From Deltaproteobacteria bacterium (GTDB lineage: Bacteria > SAR324 > NAC60-12): DNA of 7,510 nucleotides. Where the stretch lies: contig DPLM01000304.1 of the NCBI GenBank assembly GCA_003541985.1, forward strand, positions 1 through 7,510, given 5' to 3'. Under the pieces are notes generated by a model, which was given only the letters and a program-made list of their open reading frames with translations, ran no database searches and was not told the origin of the DNA. A program made the translations under genes and the position numbers. This document shows, one piece after another, positions 1 through 5,360 of the stretch. The first letter of the stretch is position 1. The number at the start of each line of letters is the position of its first letter.

Positions 1-473
1 AGGATCTCGTAGGCTGCTGGGGCAGAAAAGCAAACATGAGATTCTATCGGGGCACTGGCTCTTCGCTCCTGTATTTGTGGCTTCAGGCTAATCTCCTCGA
101 AAAACCGGTAGAATCCTTGAGCGATGAGTTCATAGGTCTCAATCGGCCCACCACAAAATGGAGGTTCCTGCAAACAGCCAATCAGTGAATATGTCAAGTC
201 TCCACCATGAAGAACAGCGCGTCCTCCCGTTGTACGACGGAGCACAACGATATTCCGCTGACGACACCAGTCTAAATCAAAATCTTCGTCTAGCATCTCA
301 TTGCGACCCAAAGACAGTGTCCAGTGATCCCAGCGATAGAGCCGAAGAGTAGGAACCATTCCTGAATTTTGCTTGCGAAGAAGCCATTCATCAGCTGCCA
401 TATTAAAGCTGCCACTACAAGGCTCTTCCTCTTCGATCAGGTACCAGGAAGGAGTAAGATTAAGGTCCGTCAT
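1..473 (-). CDS. Lipoyl/octanoyl transferase or lipoate-protein ligase family protein (LipM-like), 3' end outside window
   Basis: The minus-strand frame from the ATG at 473 stays open to the window edge: 157 full codons plus two bases. The translation matches the biotin/lipoate protein ligase fold: NMAADEWLL at 24-32, PTLRLYRW at 41-48 followed by LSLGR, and the signature RRTTGGRAVLHGGDLTYS at 79-96, which forms the lipoyl-AMP or acyl-binding region. VCFSAP at 147-152 aligns, from memory, with the segment holding the active-site Cys150 of Bacillus LipM octanoyltransferase; E. coli LplA has no such Cys. That favours a LipM/LipL-type cytoplasmic acyl transferase attaching octanoyl or lipoyl groups to GcvH or E2 proteins. 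The conserved lysine lies beyond the edge, so ligase versus transferase stays open. The start directly abuts the ybaB stop (TGA-ATG), with AAGG five bases upstream as a modest ribosome binding site, so translation is probably coupled to ybaB. Family assignment is strong; the exact reaction is not. Confidence 0.88.
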   Translation of the reverse strand, partial: MTDLNLTPSWYLIEEEEPCSGSFNMAADEWLLRKQNSGMVPTLRLYRWDHWTLSLGRNEMLDEDFDLDWCRQRNIVVLRRTTGGRAVLHGGDLTYSLIGCLQEPPFCGGPIETYELIAQGFYRFFEEISLKPQIQERRASAPIESHVCFSAPAAYEI

Positions 474-812
474 TCAGGCCTTTGGGAAGCCAGGCAGGTT
501 CAGGTTGGCTGCAATGTCGCCAAAGTTACCAAACTGCTGAGTCAGCGCGGTTTGCATCCGCTGCTGTCCTTGGCGAATCCCTTCATTGACAGCAGAGAGC
601 ACGAGGTCTTGGAGGGTTTCAGGATCATTCGGGTCGATCACTTCAGGATCGATTTGTAAGGACTGCGCTTCGAGTTTCCCATTGAAGATCATCTTGACCA
701 TTTCTCCCCCAACAGAAACTTCATAGGTTTCTTTTGCTAGCTGCTCCTGCTGCTCCTGCATGTTGGTGGAGAGTTCTTGAGCTTTTTTCATCAACTCGCT
801 CATTTCAAACAT
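474..812 (-). CDS. ybaB: YbaB/EbfC family nucleoid-associated protein
   Basis: This is a 112-residue protein of normal length for the YbaB/EbfC family of small dimeric DNA-binding proteins that coat the nucleoid. The N-terminal helix (about 1-28, MFEMSELMKKAQEL) is Gln/Glu-rich. The central sheet carries the family pattern EVSVGGEMVKMIFNGKLEAQSLQID (about 31-55). The C-terminal helix begins around the PETLQDLVLSAVNEG motif (64-78), followed by a short Asn/Gly/Pro tail. The ATG at 812 is chosen because AGGAG lies at 822-818, five bases upstream; the Met at codon 4 has no such support. The gene lies 58 bp after dnaX, the conserved dnaX-ybaB pairing, and its stop is flush with the start of the lipoate-family gene. 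Identity is based on the motif pattern and the dnaX context. Confidence 0.95.
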   Translation of the reverse strand: MFEMSELMKKAQELSTNMQEQQEQLAKETYEVSVGGEMVKMIFNGKLEAQSLQIDPEVIDPNDPETLQDLVLSAVNEGIRQGQQRMQTALTQQFGNFGDIAANLNLPGFPKA

Positions 813-839
813 AATCGCTCCTATAAAGTGTCAGTTCTT

Positions 840-869
840 GGGTGAATCTTCGCTGGCGTAAACTCACCC
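840..869 (-). other. Hairpin between dnaX and ybaB
   Basis: On the coding strand, GGGTGAGTTT and AAATCACCC-like arms can pair as a stem of about 10 bp (six Watson-Crick pairs GGGTGA/TCACCC, then four more including two G-U) around a loop of about 10 bases. It begins one base after the dnaX TAA stop. No U-run follows, so it is not a normal intrinsic terminator. An RNA stabiliser, processing site or partial attenuator is possible; the role is unproven. Confidence 0.35.
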
Positions 870-870
870 T

Positions 871-2769
871 TTAGTGCAGCTCAATATCGTAGACTTCGCT
901 ACCAGCAAAGATCTGAAGGATATCCTTCACTTGAGCGTCCTCACGGGCTTGACTCTCCCGCTGTCTTTTAAGTTCTTGATTCTTCCATTGATCATATTCC
1001 TGCAATGTAGTGCCTTCTATTGTCGGCTGATCATCTCGCTGAATATCCACTGATCTACCAGCAAACTCCTGCGCCAATTGTTCAAGCTTTGCCTGATGTT
1101 CCTTATTGAACAAATCAGGCGGATGCCGAAATCGTAGCCGCCATACATCAGATTGTAAATCCACAGGGAGCGCAGTGCGCAACAACGTACCAATCACTGA
1201 GGCACGATTGTGCACGAATTGTAGGAATTCCTGCCAGTTCAGCGGAGGTTCCTCTGGTTCGTCCCGCTGTTCAGATCCGACCTCTAGCCAACTTTCTGAA
1301 GACTTTCGCTCCCCGAATTCAATATGTTTCAATGATTGTTGCGGCTCAATGCCGAAATTTGGAGTTTTTTTTTGCTCCAACCCTGTTCCACTGCCTTTTG
1401 CTTTGAGCCTTTGGATTGCTGTTTTAGCTACAGAAGCAGGCTCTTCTAACGATTCGATGGGGAGTTCACTGGATACTGATGGCTCTTCAACAACATGTGA
1501 TGGCGAAGCTACGTTGGTAGCTGACGCGTAGAAACTCGGGTTTGTTGGAGATTTAGTTGGCTGAAATTGATTTGATTGGTCTCTTGTCTTAGCCAGTACT
1601 GGCACCGGTGAATCAACTCTTCCATCAACCTCTTGACGTAATGTGCGAATTTGCTGGAGCATATCTTTCACTCCGACCAGCGGCTGCACAGATGCTAATT
1701 GGAGTAACGTCATCTCAAAGCAAATTCGTGCATGGACACTCCGTTTCATCTGCTCTTCTAGTTGCATCAGCAAATGAAACATCTGTTGCAACTCCCCCTG
1801 TGTTGTCAAACTAGCTAATTGACAATACTGTTCTTTTTCATCCTCTGCAACTTCTGCAAAGCTCAAATCTCCGGACAAAACCAAGTACAGAGATAGCGTT
1901 TTCACCGATTGTAGAAGTTCCTGCAACAGTTCCTGCAGGTCAAATCCGTGTTGATAGAGTTCCTGAAAGGCCTGCATTGCAGATCCTGATTGCTTACGGA
2001 AAAGGCATTCCAACAATTGAAAACGCATGGAAGCATCCGCAATTCCAAGAATTTGTCTCACCTCAGATTCACTTGCCTGCTCACCGGCAAAGCTTAGTAC
2101 TTGATCAAGAGATGTCAGAGCGTCCCGCATACCTCCAGCGGCATGACGAGCAATCAACTCCAGTGATTTTGGACTGAGTTGTAAATTTTCCTGTGCAGCT
2201 GCCTGGTTCAGAAATTCTAACATCCGTGGCAAGGGGATTCGCTGAAAGTCATAGCGTTGACATCGGGAAAGAATAGTGACCGGCACCTTGTGGGGATCTG
2301 TTGTAGCCAGAATAAACTTAACATGGTTCGGTGGTTCCTCTAGGGTCTTCAGCAAAGCATTGAAAGACTCTAGCGTCAGCATATGGGCTTCATCAATGAT
2401 GTAAACTTTATAGCGACAGCGAGCCGGTGCGTATTTTACGTTTTCACGAAGTTCCCGAATATTTTCAATTCCACGATTTGAGGCCGCGTCAATCTCGTAT
2501 ACATCAGCAGAAGCATTACTGCTAATTTCCAAGCAATTCTCACATGCGTTGCACGGATCAACGTTGTCGGGTTCCAGGCAGTTGAGAGCTTTTGTTAAAA
2601 TTCTAGCCGCACTGGTTTTTCCTACCCCACGAGATCCACTAAATAGAAATGCATGGGCCACTCGGTTGCTACGAATCGCGTTCTGAAGAACTTGCGCAAT
2701 GATTTCTTGACCGATCAGATCGGAGAACCGTTGTGGTCGCAGTTTGCGGGCAAGAACAACGTAGGACAT
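871..2769 (-). CDS. dnaX: DNA polymerase III subunit tau (full-length DnaX; probable source of gamma)
   Basis: DnaX is the AAA+ motor of the clamp loader; the long tau form also ties the loader to the polymerase core and the helicase. Numbering from the ATG at 2769 (632 residues): the conserved N-terminus MSYVVLARKLRP; Walker A GSRGVGKT 45-52; four zinc-ligand cysteines C64, C73, C76 and C79; Walker B with DEAH 126-129; ATTDPHKVP 155-163; the SRC arginine-finger motif 168-170; and sensor 2 GGMRDALTSLDQ 212-223. The helical collar domain runs to about 370. A Pro/Ser/Gln-rich linker (about 385-510) leads to the tau-specific C-terminal domain (511-632), ending in the usual IFxGSEV-like motif. 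A GTG 13 codons upstream is rejected because it lies inside the SRP RNA gene. The chosen ATG has no clear Shine-Dalgarno sequence. The linker contains an A9 run, listed separately. Length is close to that of E. coli tau. Confidence 0.96.
   Translation of the reverse strand: MSYVVLARKLRPQRFSDLIGQEIIAQVLQNAIRSNRVAHAFLFSGSRGVGKTSAARILTKALNCLEPDNVDPCNACENCLEISSNASADVYEIDAASNRGIENIRELRENVKYAPARCRYKVYIIDEAHMLTLESFNALLKTLEEPPNHVKFILATTDPHKVPVTILSRCQRYDFQRIPLPRMLEFLNQAAAQENLQLSPKSLELIARHAAGGMRDALTSLDQVLSFAGEQASESEVRQILGIADASMRFQLLECLFRKQSGSAMQAFQELYQHGFDLQELLQELLQSVKTLSLYLVLSGDLSFAEVAEDEKEQYCQLASLTTQGELQQMFHLLMQLEEQMKRSVHARICFEMTLLQLASVQPLVGVKDMLQQIRTLRQEVDGRVDSPVPVLAKTRDQSNQFQPTKSPTNPSFYASATNVASPSHVVEEPSVSSELPIESLEEPASVAKTAIQRLKAKGSGTGLEQKKTPNFGIEPQQSLKHIEFGERKSSESWLEVGSEQRDEPEEPPLNWQEFLQFVHNRASVIGTLLRTALPVDLQSDVWRLRFRHPPDLFNKEHQAKLEQLAQEFAGRSVDIQRDDQPTIEGTTLQEYDQWKNQELKRQRESQAREDAQVKDILQIFAGSEVYDIELH
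1342..1354 (-). promoter_or_regulatory. Small hairpin downstream of the slip site
   Basis: CGGC-ATTGA-GCCG on the coding strand folds into a 4-bp all-GC stem with a five-base loop, ten bases after the A9 run. The loop holds the TGA that ends the -1 frame. Its position suits a stimulatory element for frameshifting, but the stem is short and could be chance. Confidence 0.35.
1346..2769 (-). CDS. dnaX: Predicted gamma product of dnaX by -1 slippage at the A9 run (inferred)
   Basis: This is the inferred alternative product of dnaX. In the normal frame the slip region reads CAA AAA AAA ACT (Q466-K467-K468-T469). If the ribosome slips back one base, or RNA polymerase adds one A, the frame continues N-S-K-F-R-H and stops at the TGA at 1348-1346. 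The product would have about 474 residues, keeping the ATPase and collar domains and losing the tau C-terminal domain. If one A is lost instead, the frame stops at the TGA at 1331-1329 (about 479 residues). E. coli makes gamma by -1 frameshifting and Thermus thermophilus by transcriptional slippage on an A9 run, so the mechanism has precedent in this gene. The sequence shows the signal, not the product. Confidence 0.6.
1359..1380 (-). promoter_or_regulatory. A9 slippage site enclosed by an inverted repeat in dnaX
   Basis: The coding strand carries nine consecutive A residues (1373-1365), preceded by TTGGAGC and followed by CTCCAA. TTGGAG and CTCCAA form a perfect 6-bp inverted repeat around the run. 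The run contains the homopolymeric heptamer A AAA AAA in the phase suited to -1 slippage. A Shine-Dalgarno-like AGGG lies seven to eight bases before the run. The placement, in the tau linker, is where known dnaX slip sites fall. I read it as a recoding or slippage element. Confidence 0.7.
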
Positions 2770-2790
2770 GTTAGTAGGGAAAATTGGAGA

Positions 2791-2882
2791 GGCTGAGTTT
2801 TGCGGCACATCTACAGGATCTTAGTGCTGCTTCCGTTAGGACCTGACACGGTTCGAAACTTTCGATTGCGCAAAACCCAACC
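2791..2882 (-). ncRNA. ffs: Small (bacterial 4.5S-type) signal recognition particle RNA
   Basis: This RNA pairs with the protein Ffh to target nascent membrane and secreted proteins to the translocon. The minus strand holds the conserved helix 8 core: GTGTCAGGTCC (2849-2839), a four-base UAAC loop (2838-2835) and GGAAGCAGCAC (2834-2824). It carries the CAGG/AGCAG asymmetric internal loop known to bind the Ffh M domain. The ends close in a 14-bp helix, GGTTGGGTTTTGCG (2882-2869) with CGCAAAACTCAGCC (2804-2791), two of the pairs being G-U; this sets the boundaries, giving about 92 nt. The UAAC loop belongs to the URRC type and replaces the GNRA loop seen in E. coli. It lies 38 nt after tRNA-Ser and 21 nt before the dnaX ATG, an order also seen in Bacillus. 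Exact mature ends are inferred from pairing. It has no run of U for termination, so it is probably processed from a longer transcript. Confidence 0.9.
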
Positions 2883-2920
2883 ATTTGCAGCTTTCAACAA
2901 GGAAACAGGAGGGGCATAGC

Positions 2921-3010
2921 TGGCGGAAAGGGAGGGATTCGAACCCTCGGTACGCTCTCACGCACACACGATTTCCAGTCGTGCACCTTCGGCCACTCGG
3001 TCACCTTTCC
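2921..3010 (-). tRNA. tRNA-Ser (anticodon GGA)
   Basis: This is a type II tRNA of 90 nt including an encoded CCA (plus-strand TGG at 2921-2923). Acceptor strands GGAAAGG and CCTTTCC pair fully, with discriminator G. The D stem is ACC/GGT, and the anticodon stem CACGA/TCGTG has loop CTGGAAA with anticodon GGA at 2976-2974, which reads UCC and UCU serine codons. The long variable arm (about 16-18 nt) is typical of serine tRNAs. The T stem GAGGG/CCCTC carries the TTCGAAT loop. The first ten bases overlap the 3' end of nuoM, with U8-G9-A10 doubling as the nuoM stop codon. ffs follows 38 nt downstream. Confidence 0.97.
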
Positions 3011-4581
3011 GCAGAGTGTATGCTCTGAGATCCAGCAAAATACGAAAAACGCTCTGCGTTTTCAAGTACTTTTTCCGGAATACCCACAGTCTGCAAAGTT
3101 GGTCGAACCTGAATCTGCTGGGCATAAAAGGACACCGTTGGCTCTACCTTGTCAAAGAACATTTGGGGGTACACTCCTAATAAAATAGCTAGCAACGCCA
3201 GTGGACTCAACACAACAATTTCACGCAAACCCAGATCAGAACGATGGGACTTGGTAGCTGGACCGAAAAGAATACGCTGTACCATCCAGAGCATGTAAAT
3301 GGCGGCAATCAGGACACCGACAGCTGCAAACACTCCAAACCAGAGATTGACCTTTGCTGCACCAATCATTGTCAAGACTTCACCAATGAAGCTGTTGAGT
3401 CCAGGCAGACCTATTGATCCCATGCTGAAGAGAATGAAAAATCCACTAAAGATTGGCATCGTCTTGAGGAGCCCACCAAAATTCCTAATTTCTTGGCTTT
3501 CGCTCTTGTGGAGCAGCATTCCAAGACAAAGAAATAGCGCGCTAGTTACGATTGCGTAGTTGACCATCTGCATCAATCCACCCGTTATCCCCTGCTGATT
3601 CAGAGCAAATACCCCAAGCAGAATATAACCCATATGTGAAATGGAAGAATAGGCCATCAGGCGCTTTATATTCGTCTGTACAATCGCAACTAGGCCACCA
3701 TAAAGGATGCAAATGAGTGAAAGCATCATCAGGTAATCACTCAATAAAGCCACTGCTTCTGGATACGTTGGCAACGCAAATCGGAGGAAACCATATGGTC
3801 CCAGTTTCATCATGATGGCGGCCATCTCCACAGAGCCAATTGTTGGTGCTTGTTCATGGAAAGAGGGCAACCAACCGTGAAAAGGGAAGAGAGGGATCTT
3901 AATTGCAAAGGCCAAGAACATGCCTAGAAACAACCAAACCTGAGTAGCTACTGGAATCTCCAATTGATACCAGTCTGTGATCTGAAATGACCAATATCCT
4001 GCAGACTGATAGAACAATACCGCCGTATAGATCAGAGCCACGAGCATCAGTAGTGAACCCCAAACCGTATAAATGAAGAAACGATTTGCAGCGACCAGAC
4101 TCTGAGTCCGTCCCCAACCTCCAATCAGGAAATATAGAGGTATCAGCATCAACTCAAAGAACACGTAGAACAAGATTACGTCTAGTGCCACAAAGCATCC
4201 CAATACGCCACACTGTAGCAAAAGCAGATTGAGGTTGAACTGCCAAGCTCGTTCCTGCATATTCCAGGAAGCTAGTAAAATCAGGGGCTGCAGCCAAGCT
4301 GTTGCCACTAAGAAAAAGAGATTCAGACCATCCAGCCCAAGAAAATAATCGATGCCAAATGAACCAATCCAAGTAAAACGCTCAACTAGTTGTAATCCCG
4401 CAGTTCCTTCCTGAAAAGCTGTCCAAACGAACAAACTAAGGATTGCTGTCACCAAACTACTGGTTACAGCTCCCCACTGTGCTGCACGTCCCCGGTGCGC
4501 ATCTCGAAAGGTTAATACTAGGAGCACACCCAACAACGGTGAAAACACCAAAAGTGAGAGTAGAGGAAAGGCGGAAGTCAT
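3001..4581 (-). CDS. nuoM: NADH:quinone oxidoreductase (complex I) subunit M
   Basis: NuoM is one of three antiporter-like proton-pumping subunits in the membrane arm of respiratory complex I. The 526-residue product is almost all hydrophobic helix and of usual length. The key charged residues are present: E143 in FFELMLIP, K228 in AFAIKIPLFPFHGWLP, K259 in MMKLGPYG, H316 in YSSISHMGY and E401 in GLPGLNSFIGE. These correspond to the proton-channel residues of E. coli NuoM (E144, K234, K265, H322, E407). FFELMLIPLYFLIGGWG and the quinol-oxidoreductase block 225-270 favour NuoM over NuoL, NuoN or Mrp antiporters. The ATG at 4581 is the only start codon after an in-frame TGA upstream; its ribosome binding site is weak. 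No other nuo gene is in the window. The TGA stop (3003-3001) lies inside the tRNA-Ser gene. A membrane-bound hydrogenase homologue is less likely. Confidence 0.95.
   Translation of the reverse strand: MTSAFPLLSLLVFSPLLGVLLVLTFRDAHRGRAAQWGAVTSSLVTAILSLFVWTAFQEGTAGLQLVERFTWIGSFGIDYFLGLDGLNLFFLVATAWLQPLILLASWNMQERAWQFNLNLLLLQCGVLGCFVALDVILFYVFFELMLIPLYFLIGGWGRTQSLVAANRFFIYTVWGSLLMLVALIYTAVLFYQSAGYWSFQITDWYQLEIPVATQVWLFLGMFLAFAIKIPLFPFHGWLPSFHEQAPTIGSVEMAAIMMKLGPYGFLRFALPTYPEAVALLSDYLMMLSLICILYGGLVAIVQTNIKRLMAYSSISHMGYILLGVFALNQQGITGGLMQMVNYAIVTSALFLCLGMLLHKSESQEIRNFGGLLKTMPIFSGFFILFSMGSIGLPGLNSFIGEVLTMIGAAKVNLWFGVFAAVGVLIAAIYMLWMVQRILFGPATKSHRSDLGLREIVVLSPLALLAILLGVYPQMFFDKVEPTVSFYAQQIQVRPTLQTVGIPEKVLENAERFSYFAGSQSIHSAER
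3037..3065 (-). promoter_or_regulatory. Putative sigma70 promoter for the tRNA-Ser/ffs/dnaX cluster, inside nuoM
   Basis: On the minus strand, TTGAAA (3065-3060, five of six to the -35 consensus) is separated by 17 bp from TATTTT (3042-3037, four of six to the -10). Transcription would start about 20 bases before the tRNA. A five-pair hairpin, CAGAG-CATACA-CTCTG (3027-3012), would lie in the short leader. The element sits in the last nuoM codons, so it could free the tRNA from nuoM read-through. Consensus match only. Confidence 0.45.
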
Positions 4582-4634
4582 GTAGAAGCCAATCTCAAAT
4601 TCATCTAAATAGAGTTGTGTGTTGAAGTTGCCAG

Positions 4635-4662
4635 ATTCTAGGACAACCCATCACGAAGGCAA
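4635..4662 (-). promoter_or_regulatory. Putative sigma70 promoter upstream of nuoM
   Basis: In the 89-bp gap before nuoM the minus strand shows TTGCCT (4662-4657, four of six to the -35), a 16-bp spacer and TAGAAT (4640-4635, five of six to the -10). This would give a leader of about 45-50 bases. It suggests nuoM is not simply the tail of the lptD transcript. No terminator was seen in the gap. Confidence 0.4.
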
Positions 4663-4670
4663 GCCAGAAG

Positions 4671-5360
4671 CTACAACGCATAGAAGTAGTCAAAGTAAAT
4701 CGTATGCACCTGACTTCTGGGTAAGATTGGGTCGTGTTCAGAAATGCCTATCGTTGACAGGTGAAAGCTTAATGTAAATCGATAGCTCAGTAGCAAACTG
4801 GGCACTGCAAACCAGCCCAGACCACCACCAAAAACGAGTGAGCTTTCATCCACGTAAGTTTTGGTTTGATCCTTAGCAATTGGACGAATCTGGGCAAATT
4901 GGAAACCACTTCCGTAGTGACTCCACCATCGCGATGAAAGTGGAGTCGCCCACCAATACCAGACGTTATTTTGAATTACTTCCAGCGAGTTGTAGTTTTT
5001 TCCTTGGTATTGAATCTCTTTCGAAATAGAGACTGGACTGATTTGTCGCTCATATTCAAGAGTTCTCTCAGGTTCCACGTAGCTAATATGAAAACCAATA
5101 CCATTCGCCGTACTATCACCAAAAGTTCTCGTCTGTCCATCATTAAGGGTAAAATCCAATCGACGGAATCCCACCCCGAAGCTGACACCACGACCGCGGG
5201 TTCTGTAGGATTCTGAAAACATATCTGGTTTTGGTGACAACTTACGAGTCTCCATACTCCGCTCCAGCATCTCTGGATAATCTTCAGGATCTACCTGACC
5301 CAAAGTAAAAGTTGGTAACAATCCTCCGAGCAGCAATAAGCACAAAGCACGTCGAGACAT
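4671..5360 (-). CDS. Secreted, probable outer-membrane beta-barrel protein of unknown function
   Basis: I do not recognise a named family. The 229-residue product opens with a clear signal peptide: SRR, a hydrophobic core about 5-16, then TFTLG, with likely cleavage after G21. There is no lipobox, so it is not an LptE-type lipoprotein. A short charged segment (22-55) is followed by alternating polar/hydrophobic stretches that look like membrane strands: GVSFGVGFRRLDFTL (58-72), NGIGFHISYV (87-96), SLEVIQNNVWYWWAT (125-139), GSGFQFAQIRP (150-160), SLVFGGGLGWFAV (174-186), SLLLSYRFTLSFHLS (188-202) and the aromatic terminal HTIYFDYFYAL. Six tryptophans cluster mostly at 134-146, as in membrane-interface girdles. 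About eight strands could form a small barrel. Its ATG overlaps the lptD stop by one base (TGATG), so translation is probably coupled and the product may serve envelope biogenesis; that is inference. Confidence 0.85.
   Translation of the reverse strand: MSRRALCLLLLGGLLPTFTLGQVDPEDYPEMLERSMETRKLSPKPDMFSESYRTRGRGVSFGVGFRRLDFTLNDGQTRTFGDSTANGIGFHISYVEPERTLEYERQISPVSISKEIQYQGKNYNSLEVIQNNVWYWWATPLSSRWWSHYGSGFQFAQIRPIAKDQTKTYVDESSLVFGGGLGWFAVPSLLLSYRFTLSFHLSTIGISEHDPILPRSQVHTIYFDYFYAL

Noticed and set aside
158..659. Plus-strand open frames of 64 and 96 codons at the left end
   Set aside because: They are antisense to the lipoate-family gene and ybaB, whose translations match known families; they show no recognisable domain.
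1359..1380. Plus-strand terminator made of TTGGAG, T9 and CTCCAA
   Set aside because: The T-run is inside the loop and not after the stem, and there is no plus-strand gene to terminate.
1106..1531. Plus-strand 141-codon open frame
   Set aside because: Antisense to the low-complexity linker and C-terminus of dnaX; Ser/Cys-rich composition is what reversed dnaX codons produce.
2770..2808. Upstream GTG start extending dnaX by 13 residues
   Set aside because: It lies within the 3' closing helix of the SRP RNA, has no ribosome binding site, and the extra residues precede the conserved DnaX N-terminus MSYVVLARK.
2812..2920. Protein-coding or unused spacer between tRNA-Ser and dnaX
   Set aside because: The space is explained by the SRP RNA; no open frame of note is present.
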